From contig CAYTMQ010000002.1 of the NCBI GenBank assembly GCA_964438995.1, positions 124,001-188,000 of the forward strand: a stretch of DNA of 64,000 nucleotides, in the 5' to 3' direction. Shown piece after piece: positions 33,767 through 42,800 of the stretch. Numbering within the stretch: the first letter of the stretch is position 1; each line of letters begins with the position of its first letter. Under the pieces are notes generated by a model that searched no databases, was not told the origin of the DNA, and was given only the letters and a program-made list of their open reading frames with translations. Made by a program: the position numbers and the translations under genes. The DNA is from JABMMZ01 sp964438995 (lineage in GTDB: Bacteria > Bacteroidota > Bacteroidia > NS11-12g > UBA955).

Positions 33767-35410
33767 TTATAGTTCGAGGATTTTGAATTCGACGCGACGG
33801 TTGTTAAAGCGGCCTTTTTCGTTGTCGTTTGTGTCGATTGGTGTTTCTTGGCCATAGCCTTTGGCCGTCATTTGTTCGGGAGGAATGCCTGCTTCTATTA
33901 GATATTGCATAACGGCATTGGCTCGATTTTGTGATAAGGTTTGATTGTCTTTCAGCTTGCCCTTGTTGTCGGTGTGACCGCCAATCTCCACTACCATCGC
34001 CGGATACTTGATCAACAAGTCAACCAAACTGTCTAATTGACTGAAAGATTCTGGTAGCAATGTCCACTTAGATGTTTCAAATTGGATGTTGCGCAAAATT
34101 AGTTTCTGACCAACTTTAGGATTTTGAAAGATAGATTTGGTGGTAATGGTTGTGTCTGGTTTAGGTGATTCAAATTTTAATTCGCAGCCTTTAACATTGC
34201 ACGGACAATGATAATCGGTACCTTCTTCTATTAGAACAACATCGTCTATGTAATAATAAATTTCATCTACATAGTCGCCCGCAAAAGAATCTGCTTTGAA
34301 CATTTTAATGTCATTGTTATTGGTAAAATTGCTGATGTACAAGTAATTTTCACCACCCTCTGCTTCAAAGCTACCAGAGATGGTCATCCATTGATCACGA
34401 CATCCTAATACAATACTTGGATGGGTTTGTAAGACCACCTCTTCTCTTCTTCCTTCTTCACTGTTCTTAAAGAACTTCAAGTCTTTTGATATAACAGCTG
34501 TTACACCATTCATTCCAAAGGCATTTTCTTCCTTAAGTTTGATTTTAAATTGCAAACAATAGGTCTTACCTGCCTCTAATGGTTTGATGAGTTTGGTTCG
34601 CAACACCTCATAATTTACGCCCATTACTCTAAAACCTGCAAAGCAATTGTCTTTTGTTTTATAAAAATCTGGTGTTTCGTTAGAGCTTGCCCAATTGATG
34701 GCGTATGGATCGCTCATCATGTTGATTTGACTGCTGGGATTTTTAGCGATATCTGCACCCATTTCAAAATTGCCATTTTTTATAAGATTGTTGGGCGCTA
34801 TCACCGACCAAGATGCAATATTTAGAGTGGCTTTGGTCAATGGAAAACGTTCTAGAAAAAGTGAATCAGAATCTCTGGGACCAGTTCTAATATCAGCCTT
34901 CTTATTCATGGATGCTTGTTTGGCAATTTGATACGGATCGCCCTTTACCTCGGCCTTTAATGCTGAAGTATACTTCATCTCTAGCTGACCTTTTCTTTCA
35001 ACAATATTGAGGTTGCCTAAGGTATCACTGACAACTGAAATACTTTCATTGTCGATGGTAAAAGATCCAGTATCAATAAAATTGGTTGATATCAATGAGC
35101 CCATTTGATAGATGCGCGTCATCATTAAAACATTGTCTATGTTATAGAATTTCCATTCGCCATTTTTATATGCGACATCATTTTTTAATTCGTATTCGCC
35201 CTCTCCTACTTTTACACCATCGACAGAAAAAAACTCCCATTTGCCATATCTGATTTGAGAGGTTAAAGTAGCGCCATAAGAGGTTTTTGTTTTAATGGAT
35301 TTCAGTTTCCCTTTGGCAATACAATTGCCGTCGGCATCGTTGACACATTGTATCTGAGCCTCTAAATCAAACGCAAACAATAATAAAATTAGTAGTAAAA
35401 GTCTCATCAA
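33767..35410 (-). CDS. OmpA-family outer membrane protein
   Basis: A 547-residue protein with a signal peptide (LLLLILLLFAFDLEAQ) and a C-terminal OmpA domain that binds peptidoglycan: NIQFETSKWTLLPESF, VVEIGGHTDNKG, LSQNRANAVMQYLI, GYGQETPI and NNRRVEFKI. The first 150 residues contain two or three MORN-like strands (GKWEFFSVDGVKVGEGEYEL and GEWKFYNIDNVLM). The middle (about 210-400) looks like a carbohydrate-binding-type beta-sandwich. It probably ties the outer membrane to the cell wall. The gene is flanked on both sides by 15-bp minisatellites, which is odd. Confidence 0.88.
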   Translation of the reverse strand: MMRLLLLILLLFAFDLEAQIQCVNDADGNCIAKGKLKSIKTKTSYGATLTSQIRYGKWEFFSVDGVKVGEGEYELKNDVAYKNGEWKFYNIDNVLMMTRIYQMGSLISTNFIDTGSFTIDNESISVVSDTLGNLNIVERKGQLEMKYTSALKAEVKGDPYQIAKQASMNKKADIRTGPRDSDSLFLERFPLTKATLNIASWSVIAPNNLIKNGNFEMGADIAKNPSSQINMMSDPYAINWASSNETPDFYKTKDNCFAGFRVMGVNYEVLRTKLIKPLEAGKTYCLQFKIKLKEENAFGMNGVTAVISKDLKFFKNSEEGRREEVVLQTHPSIVLGCRDQWMTISGSFEAEGGENYLYISNFTNNNDIKMFKADSFAGDYVDEIYYYIDDVVLIEEGTDYHCPCNVKGCELKFESPKPDTTITTKSIFQNPKVGQKLILRNIQFETSKWTLLPESFSQLDSLVDLLIKYPAMVVEIGGHTDNKGKLKDNQTLSQNRANAVMQYLIEAGIPPEQMTAKGYGQETPIDTNDNEKGRFNNRRVEFKILEL

Positions 35411-35452
35411 TGTTCAATAGAACGCAAATTATGAAAAATTATTGGTACCACC

Positions 35453-35530
35453 CAACCTTACAAGGTTGAAATTCTACAAAAATCAACCTTACAAGGTTGG
35501 TTCATTCCCAACAACAACCTTACAAGGTTG
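35453..35530. repeat. Three copies of a 16-bp palindrome
   Basis: CAACCTTACAAGGTTG (7-bp arms, 2-base centre) is repeated exactly at 35453-35468, 35484-35499 and 35515-35530, each 31 bases apart. The even spacing of three helical turns would put all three on one face of the DNA, upstream of the OmpA gene (start 35410). Confidence 0.85.
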
Positions 35531-35565
35531 GAACGTTAAAAAATGTATCTAGCTTCTGGACTACA

Positions 35566-35655
35566 ACCTCCGATGTTGTAACCTCCGATGTTGCGACCTC
35601 CGACGTTGAAACCTCCGACGTTGCGACCTCCGACGTTGTAACCTCCGACGTTAGA
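35566..35655. repeat. 15-bp minisatellite, right locus
   Basis: Six complete 15-base units (ACCTCCGAYGTTRNR) follow one another without interruption. A direct repeat of about 20 bases, AAAAAATGTATCT(A/G)GCTTCTG, flanks the array at 35539-35559 and 35669-35689. The right copy is the coding end of the next gene. Confidence 0.9.
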
Positions 35656-35664
35656 GACCGATTT

Positions 35665-38600
35665 TTAAAAAATGTATCTGGCTTCTGCTCTTCCGATGTG
35701 GACGGCTTTGAAGACCGGTGTTTTGCGGCCTTCGTAGCTTAAGTTGATTTGTATGTTGCCTCTGGCCTTGCCTCCAAAATTGATTTTCCAAGTGAGGTTC
35801 TGACCTTTACTCAAACCATTTAAAACATCAAATGCCAATGGCGTATTAACATCTCCTGTAAAGCTAATAGCATGTGACGACAACTTCGCATCTATATTGC
35901 CTTTGTTGATGATGAAGTATCTGAATTCTAGTCCATACTCATTGATATACGCTTGGTCGCCCCCAAATTCTATGGCATTTATGGCTTCGGTGTATTTGTA
36001 ATACGTTCCAACTCTTATACCTTTTGCTGTTTGATAAAACAATTCAGGATACACGATATCGGCAGAATATTTGTAATTTCTGTTTTCGAAAAACTGGTTT
36101 TTATTTTGTTTCAAAGAACGCTCGGCGTCAACCACCAAACTGAATCTTTTTCCAAATCCCAATCTTGCCACTATCTGATTTTTATCAAATTGTTTCCATT
36201 CAAATCCACTGTTTAAAAATTGCTTTCCTCTACTATTTTGTATGGTATGTTCTAGTCCAAAAACAGAACTTGAACGGTTAAAGAAAGTAGTTTGTTTAAT
36301 CAAACTATTCACTGCTATCAGGGCAGAATCAACAACAGAAAGTTTAAACGGATTGATGATGGTCAACAAACTGTTGTCTGTTATTCTTCTGTCTGCTTTA
36401 AATGAACTAATGGTATTGAATTTCGAAACGAATCTTTTGAAAGGACTAGCACCTTGCCAATTGCTTGGGGTCTGGATGCGCAAGGTTTGATTGAACTCAT
36501 TGGAATTGCTTTTAATGAATTCATTACTCGGCAACCACACCTTGACATACTTTGCTTGGTCGGCATACACTGCTGGTTCAAACTCATTGATTTCCTCTAT
36601 TCCATTTTTATTGTAATCTATCCATTGGTGGGTACCATTACCTGATTGAACTAAAGCAAATGAGAACGTTCTTTTTTGCTCCCTTCCTGTTCCTATCTGA
36701 TAGTATGTCGATGTGTTGATGACCCTTTTGAAAAAGTTGGCATTGTATTCTAATCGACCTAAAATCACTTCTTCATCTTGTGTTGAATTCACGATATTCA
36801 ACTGTCTATAAGAACCCACCAAATTGAGTCGATTACTCTTCACACCAATATGTTCTAAATTACCGTTGATATTGGTACCCGCAGAATTGTTCACAAAACT
36901 TTTCTTATCCACGATATCATCCAATCTGTAGCTCCCTTCTAATTTGTATTTCCAAATTTTTGATTGGGTACTTTGAATGTAAGCACTTGCAGATTGATAA
37001 CTAAATGAAGAAACATCGAGGGTAGACGAGGTATCGATAGAGAATTTACTTTGTTCGACCGTATTGGTTAATCCAAATTTTATCCATTTCAATTCTTTAC
37101 TGGCTTCTAATTTATAGCTGTACACATCGTTAACAGCTACAATGTTGGTCGAACTTTTTGAATTTAAAATCTCACCCCTTGCGCTGATATCGAAACCATC
37201 TTTCATTATTCTGTACATTCCTGCACCTCTTAAACCATTGAAAACATTAGAGCGTTTGAAATTACCCAACTCAATTTGTATGTTGTGAAACTTACCAATT
37301 TGAATTTGAGAATTCAGACTGGTTACCAGTTCATTTGAAGGCGTTGCATTCGCTACATTGCTCAAACGTCTGTTCCAAACTCTATTGAATTCAACAGAGC
37401 GATAACGTTCAACATACGCAAAATTTCTACTGATGTATTCTGACTTTAATTGTGACGTGATTTTAAACTTTCCATAAACGGCATTTTTTTGCTGAATGTT
37501 AAGGAACAACCCCAATCCATCGTCATTGCTCTTATCAAAATTGCTATAGGTATTTGTGTTGTTATTGGTATAAGCCGCTTCAGTTCTAAACTCGAAATTG
37601 GCATTTGGACTATAAGTAGTTGATGCCGTTAACATCTGCAATCTTTTTGGCGCTACAAGAGTGACATACGGTTCATACATACCTTGAGGTACACCGTTTA
37701 CAGGAGCTACCCAAGCATATACCCTACCATTTGCCGAGCTTGCAACCTGAATGTAATTGCCTTTGTTTTGACCAACCAAAGAAAACACAGTGGTGTAAAA
37801 AGCTGTATCAGATTCAGGATTGTTGGTATACAATAAAATTGGAAACCCTAATGAATCTTTTTTGATGTAATTGACCCTATCGAATTGAAACGAATTGTAT
37901 TGTTTTTCGTAATTGAACAAGGCTTGAGCATCTCCTGAAGCGGCAAGTATATTCTGAACTTCAGATTTGTTAGACGTATCGGTTGGCATTAGCTTGTGGT
38001 CTTGTTCAGTATAATATCTTACAGCAGAAAAAAACTTTCCAGATTTGATTTCTTCTGAAGCTGTAATAACAGAGCGGGTGTAATTTCTATCACTGTATTG
38101 AAACTCGACTACGAAACGATTGAATTTGTTTATCAAACGCTTTGGCATGAATGTCACTTCTCCAGTATTATAATCAATGACATAATCGTTTTGCTGACCT
38201 CTTTCAAGCTTTTCTCCATCGATGTACACAACCTCAGTACCTGAAATGACAATAATGTTCAATTCACCATTCGCTCCTGTAAGTCGGTACGGACCTTGAT
38301 TGCCTTCAACACCTTGAATTTCGTTTCTAACAAATTTACCTCTTGAAATAGCCGCATCGATATGGGCATGCTGACTTAATTTCTTACCAGATTTTACATC
38401 AAATTGTACCCCTCTTGATTTCTTATAATACTTCATAAAATAAGAATTCTGATTGGTATTCATCAAGAAATCACCTACTGTTAGAGAGCTACTATCCTTA
38501 AAGATTGAGATGAAAACTTTATCAAAATCTTGAATTTGTTGTGTATTGCCTTCGGGTTGAATTGGATTGTTTTCATCACTGATGGCAGCTAAGAGAGAAA

Positions 38601-39093
38601 CACCTTTTCCAAGATTTCCACCCAATTGCAAGTTCAAATTGCTATTAAGCACTAGGTCTTGGTTATTACCAAATCCAACACCTCTAGCAATGTTACCATT
38701 AGCAGTTACACCATCCGAGAACAACTTAGCACTAGTTCCAGGCGTGTTAGGATAGGTATAAAGATATCTAGGCGTTTCATTGAATATGGGTTCTATCAAA
38801 TCAGGCGACTTGTGTCTAAAGACTGCACTAGAATTTAAAAACAACACTCTGTAATACACATCTAGTGTTTTATTGCGAAGAGAAGAATCAATAATTAAGC
38901 GTTTCTTAAAATAATCGATTGAGTAACCAGAAACAACTTTCACCCTTCCTAAATAGACTTCTACACTACCAAATACCAAGGACATGGTATCAATTTGTAC
39001 AGTATCATTTAAAAGGGTAATGGTTTTAATTCGGAGATTACTAGGCAAGGTCTGTGCTTTTACAGACAATGCACAAACGACAACCAAGAGCAT
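35665..39093 (-). CDS. Large outer-membrane beta-barrel protein, unknown
   Basis: A protein of 1142 or more residues ending in EARYIF, with an aromatic last residue as in outer-membrane barrels. After a hydrophobic start (LLVVVCALSVKAQ) comes a beta-rich domain. GDFLMNTNQNSYFMKYYKKSRGVQF and the INIIVISGTEVVYIDGEKL-like strand region resemble TonB-receptor-sized secreted/OM proteins of Bacteroidota. The remainder is a long series of alternating strands typical of a barrel. From ATG 39093 the signal peptide would be only 13 residues with no positive charge. Reading on in frame gives IKYVKNIWMLL, so an unusual ATT start at 39117 (inside the kinase gene end) would give a normal signal peptide. 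No function is recognised. Confidence 0.72.
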   Translation of the reverse strand: MLLVVVCALSVKAQTLPSNLRIKTITLLNDTVQIDTMSLVFGSVEVYLGRVKVVSGYSIDYFKKRLIIDSSLRNKTLDVYYRVLFLNSSAVFRHKSPDLIEPIFNETPRYLYTYPNTPGTSAKLFSDGVTANGNIARGVGFGNNQDLVLNSNLNLQLGGNLGKGVSLLAAISDENNPIQPEGNTQQIQDFDKVFISIFKDSSSLTVGDFLMNTNQNSYFMKYYKKSRGVQFDVKSGKKLSQHAHIDAAISRGKFVRNEIQGVEGNQGPYRLTGANGELNIIVISGTEVVYIDGEKLERGQQNDYVIDYNTGEVTFMPKRLINKFNRFVVEFQYSDRNYTRSVITASEEIKSGKFFSAVRYYTEQDHKLMPTDTSNKSEVQNILAASGDAQALFNYEKQYNSFQFDRVNYIKKDSLGFPILLYTNNPESDTAFYTTVFSLVGQNKGNYIQVASSANGRVYAWVAPVNGVPQGMYEPYVTLVAPKRLQMLTASTTYSPNANFEFRTEAAYTNNNTNTYSNFDKSNDDGLGLFLNIQQKNAVYGKFKITSQLKSEYISRNFAYVERYRSVEFNRVWNRRLSNVANATPSNELVTSLNSQIQIGKFHNIQIELGNFKRSNVFNGLRGAGMYRIMKDGFDISARGEILNSKSSTNIVAVNDVYSYKLEASKELKWIKFGLTNTVEQSKFSIDTSSTLDVSSFSYQSASAYIQSTQSKIWKYKLEGSYRLDDIVDKKSFVNNSAGTNINGNLEHIGVKSNRLNLVGSYRQLNIVNSTQDEEVILGRLEYNANFFKRVINTSTYYQIGTGREQKRTFSFALVQSGNGTHQWIDYNKNGIEEINEFEPAVYADQAKYVKVWLPSNEFIKSNSNEFNQTLRIQTPSNWQGASPFKRFVSKFNTISSFKADRRITDNSLLTIINPFKLSVVDSALIAVNSLIKQTTFFNRSSSVFGLEHTIQNSRGKQFLNSGFEWKQFDKNQIVARLGFGKRFSLVVDAERSLKQNKNQFFENRNYKYSADIVYPELFYQTAKGIRVGTYYKYTEAINAIEFGGDQAYINEYGLEFRYFIINKGNIDAKLSSHAISFTGDVNTPLAFDVLNGLSKGQNLTWKINFGGKARGNIQINLSYEGRKTPVFKAVHIGRAEARYIF

Positions 39094-39104
39094 CCATATA
39101 TTTT

Positions 39105-42100
39105 TTACGTATTTAATGGTTCTGATTTTACAATTGGGAGGATAACGTAAAATATTGTGCCTTTATTGGTTTCGCTTACAAATGTGATTTGTCCGTGAAC
39201 TTGTTCAACAATTTTACGGCTGATTGCTAGTCCTAAGCCCATACCTGAGTTCTTAGTAGAGAAGCTTGGATGGAAAATTTTGTCTTTCAGCTCTTCTTCA
39301 ATACCTTTTCCATTGTCTTCAAAACTAATTTCCACTTGATTGTCAATCACCTTCATTCTAACCACAATTTTACAAGCTTCATTGTCTTTTGCAGCTTGTT
39401 GGGCATTTTTCAAAATATTGGTGAACACGCGCTGCATCTGGCCTTTATCGATATAGACTGAAACATCTCTAACATCTGTTTCAAACTCAATTTCTAAATC
39501 ATTTTGAGATTGGAACAACATGATACAAGACTCAAGCACTTGATAAATATTGCAAACTTCAAGCATTGCCAAAGGCATTTTTGCAAAAGAAGAGAACTCT
39601 TCAGCCATTCTGCTTAATTGGTCGATTTGCTCAATTAAAATTCGGCTGATATTGCCAACTTTTTCTTTGATATCATCATCGTCTCTATTGATTGACATTT
39701 GCAAATGCTGCAAATGAAGTTTCATTGGAGTTAAAGGATTTTTAATTTCGTGAGCAACTTGCTTTGCCATTTCTTTCCAAGCGCCTTCTCTTTCACTTTG
39801 GGCCAATAACTCAGTACTAACTTCTAACTTCTTCAACATGATGTTGTATTGGTCAATTAGCTGACCGATTTCATCGTTTCTAGACCACGCTATTGCTGTA
39901 TTTTGTTCGCCTACTTTGATACGCGCCAAATTCTCTATCATCAATTTCAACGGTCGCACCAAACTTCTACCGATATAAGACGCTATCAATAATGAAATCA
40001 TCAACAGTAAAGTAGAGATGTTTAACAAACTACCTAGATAATTTGAAAACTCATTTTTCAGGTCTAGCGATTTAGAGAAATACGGTAAATGCACATATCC
40101 TATCAAATTTCTATTCTCGTCAAATAGGGTTGAATAATACGATTGGTATTCAAGAGCACCGATGCGTTCAACCTGTTTAATTGAGTATTGTTTGTTTTGA
40201 ATCAACTCATAATGCGCATTGGGATGCATGTAAGGAGAAAACCATCCTTCAAAATAAATGCGGTTATTGGCAGTTAAATACAGTGTCCCATCTTTAGAAT
40301 ACAAATTGATGTCTACCTCATTCGTCCCCGCAAGATGTTTGATCAAATTCTGTATTGGTCGTTGGTCTTTCTTCTGAAAACCCATTTCCAATTCAGATAT
40401 AATTTGGGACATCTTTTTATCCAAGCTTTCATTTTGTTTTTCTCTGAAACTTCTATTAACGTTCTGTACGGTGAAGTAAATGACAACAGAACAAATCAGA
40501 ATTGATATCAATAAAAAAGACAGTCTGATTTTCGTTTCAAGATACAGTTTGTTAATGTTGATGACCCTAAAGTACTTCGTTACGATGCCATAAATTTTAA
40601 GTACTGTTGGATTGAATGTAAATAGACTTAAACAGAAAATCAAAACATACATCAAAGCGTAAAAGATGATCAAGATACCAGTTAAATACAACAAGAGGAA
40701 TGTGAAAACTGTAAATTTCTTATTCCAAGTTGCTGCTTTTAAAGACACGATGATGAAGGTTTCCTCATCTATCTTTTTGAACAACTGAGAGTATCCATTT
40801 TGCTCAAAAAATGAAACATCTTCTAATGTTTGATAACGAATATTGTCAGATAATTTAAACGGATAAGCACCCAATCCTTTTATTAGATTATTTCTTTGAT
40901 AAATGGCGTAAGAATAACTGTTTTCTGTTTGTGCATTGTAGGCAATTTTGCTAAAAAAGTAATCGAGATTGTACAAATCACTTTTAACTTTTGGTATCAA
41001 CATCAAAAAGACATAACCCAAATTGCGTTTTCCTGGACAGATTTCAAACTTTGCCAAATAACCTCCCAAGTAATGCAAATCTTTAATGTATAAGAAATAG
41101 TTGGTGATGGTTTTATTGGTGGAATTGTTGTAAAGAGAGTTGACGTAGGTGAAATTAAGTTTGTTTGGAGTGATATCGTTGCCAAGTGAGTCGTATCGCA
41201 TGATATCGATATCATAGTTTTTTATGAATTCATTGAAGAAAGTGAATTTGTAATTGAGCTCTATCTCCTCATAATCAGAATTGGCATAATAGAAAAAAGA
41301 ATCAATGGCAGCCGACCTAACCATCTCTTTTTCTACTGTCAACAATTTCATGTCGTTGTCAATATCTTCTTTAGCAATCAACTTAGATGCAAACAGTTTG
41401 CGATGTTCTTTCTCTCTAAACGAATTGAGTTGCTCAAACTGAACAGAAAACAAGCCAGCAGTGATGAGTGCAAATGCCAAAAGATGTCTGAATTGCAGGC
41501 GACTTGGAAACAGCATGATAAATGTCCAAATCAAACCAAACAAAGAAAAACAAATTAGTAAGAAGCCATTCTCATGCTGAATGAAATAGGCATACAGAAC
41601 AAAAATGGCGCATACAACAATATGTGTAATTAAAAATGATTTCTGCTCAATATTATGTCTTCCCAATGCCGAAATAATTCTAGATAAAAGTCCCAGCATT
41701 ATAAACATCAAGAAGACTGTGAACATGCCAATCATGGTGTCTTGATTGATATTCGCAAATGATTTAAAATCGTAATTGATTTGAGAATTTAGAATGTATT
41801 TAGGCAATACGATTAACAAAAGCACATAAGCCGACAACCAAAAGGCAGTTGCTCCAATGATGTTAAAAACAGGCCTTTTAATGTTTACTGACTTCGAGCT
41901 TGTTAAAGTTTGATGCACAACTAGCAACAAACTAACTATCGCCATAGAGATTAAAATGGTATGTCCAAGAGATGGGATATACTCGTTAAAAACGGCGAGT
42001 TCAGGTGAGAATAGTTTGTCTTTGAGTTTGTGTTTTAAAATGACATTAAAGAAGGTCAGTAAGTTTACAGCAGCTATATAAGAAGCGATTAAACTTACAA

Positions 42101-42794
42101 ATCTGAATATTTTAAATGAGCCTAGAGAAAAAGAAGCGAAACCAGCAAAAATGATAAACAAGATGGTAGCTAAAACATAAATGTACTCGAAGGCCTGTGA
42201 TACCTTTCTATTTGAATACGAATCTTGTTCGACTTGAGGCAAGTCAGTGTGGATTTCATATCCACTGATGTTGCGTTCAATTTCTTTATTAGAATCCTTT
42301 ATAGTGACATTTTTAAGGTTAATATCATTTGCAAATTGATTGACAAAGTATTCATTGTTGAATGGAAAGTGGTTATAAAATCTGTAGTAGCAATACACAT
42401 CATAATCACCCAAACGCAAGGATACCATTTGAAACCATCCGTTTTCATTGTGCAAGATTTTCTTGTCGTAATCTTTATTGACATCAAAATTAAAAGGATG
42501 TATGACGTTATCGGTCCAGAACGTTAGACATTTGTGTTTGTATGCAAATAATGCCAGGTGATTGGATTGAATTTCGTTGTACAAATCGCTTTTGACATCA
42601 AAGTTGTCAAGCATTACCCTAAGGTCGGGGTGGTTTAGAATATGAACTTGAACATCGTATTTGCGTTCAAGCTTATTCTTTAAAAATGAATTGGCATCTT
42701 GGTATAAAAAAAGAGGTTTATAGCCTGAATTTTCGAGGAGAATTCCAGAGCCAAAAACCAAAACAAACAGTATGAAAAAGACAATCTTTCTCAA
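39105..42794 (-). CDS. NtrY-like membrane sensor histidine kinase
   Basis: A 1229-residue kinase. An N-terminal anchor is followed by a periplasmic region (about 25-200), a group of seven or eight hydrophobic helices (about 205-465), a second extracytoplasmic region, further helices near 710, 760 and 930, and a HAMP-like linker (LVRPLKLMIENLARIKVGE). The catalytic part is complete: H-box VAHEIKNPL with His1015, N-box NILKNAQQAA, DNGKG (1160-1164) and GMGLGLA (1184-1190). The shape recalls NtrY-type sensors. No response regulator is adjacent; the nearest is the receiver-only protein at 58897. It follows hldD by 6 bases and is joined to the outer-membrane protein gene, suggesting envelope sensing. 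Confidence 0.9.
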   Translation of the reverse strand: MRKIVFFILFVLVFGSGILLENSGYKPLFLYQDANSFLKNKLERKYDVQVHILNHPDLRVMLDNFDVKSDLYNEIQSNHLALFAYKHKCLTFWTDNVIHPFNFDVNKDYDKKILHNENGWFQMVSLRLGDYDVYCYYRFYNHFPFNNEYFVNQFANDINLKNVTIKDSNKEIERNISGYEIHTDLPQVEQDSYSNRKVSQAFEYIYVLATILFIIFAGFASFSLGSFKIFRFVSLIASYIAAVNLLTFFNVILKHKLKDKLFSPELAVFNEYIPSLGHTILISMAIVSLLLVVHQTLTSSKSVNIKRPVFNIIGATAFWLSAYVLLLIVLPKYILNSQINYDFKSFANINQDTMIGMFTVFLMFIMLGLLSRIISALGRHNIEQKSFLITHIVVCAIFVLYAYFIQHENGFLLICFSLFGLIWTFIMLFPSRLQFRHLLAFALITAGLFSVQFEQLNSFREKEHRKLFASKLIAKEDIDNDMKLLTVEKEMVRSAAIDSFFYYANSDYEEIELNYKFTFFNEFIKNYDIDIMRYDSLGNDITPNKLNFTYVNSLYNNSTNKTITNYFLYIKDLHYLGGYLAKFEICPGKRNLGYVFLMLIPKVKSDLYNLDYFFSKIAYNAQTENSYSYAIYQRNNLIKGLGAYPFKLSDNIRYQTLEDVSFFEQNGYSQLFKKIDEETFIIVSLKAATWNKKFTVFTFLLLYLTGILIIFYALMYVLIFCLSLFTFNPTVLKIYGIVTKYFRVININKLYLETKIRLSFLLISILICSVVIYFTVQNVNRSFREKQNESLDKKMSQIISELEMGFQKKDQRPIQNLIKHLAGTNEVDINLYSKDGTLYLTANNRIYFEGWFSPYMHPNAHYELIQNKQYSIKQVERIGALEYQSYYSTLFDENRNLIGYVHLPYFSKSLDLKNEFSNYLGSLLNISTLLLMISLLIASYIGRSLVRPLKLMIENLARIKVGEQNTAIAWSRNDEIGQLIDQYNIMLKKLEVSTELLAQSEREGAWKEMAKQVAHEIKNPLTPMKLHLQHLQMSINRDDDDIKEKVGNISRILIEQIDQLSRMAEEFSSFAKMPLAMLEVCNIYQVLESCIMLFQSQNDLEIEFETDVRDVSVYIDKGQMQRVFTNILKNAQQAAKDNEACKIVVRMKVIDNQVEISFEDNGKGIEEELKDKIFHPSFSTKNSGMGLGLAISRKIVEQVHGQITFVSETNKGTIFYVILPIVKSEPLNT

Positions 42795-42800
42795 TAATTT

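Noticed and set aside
33628..35655. Could the 15-bp arrays be CRISPR?
   Set aside because: The units are contiguous with no spacers, shorter than CRISPR repeats, and no cas gene is present.
35497..35742. Second pentapeptide-repeat frame at the right minisatellite
   Set aside because: Same reason; it also runs antisense into the end of the barrel gene.
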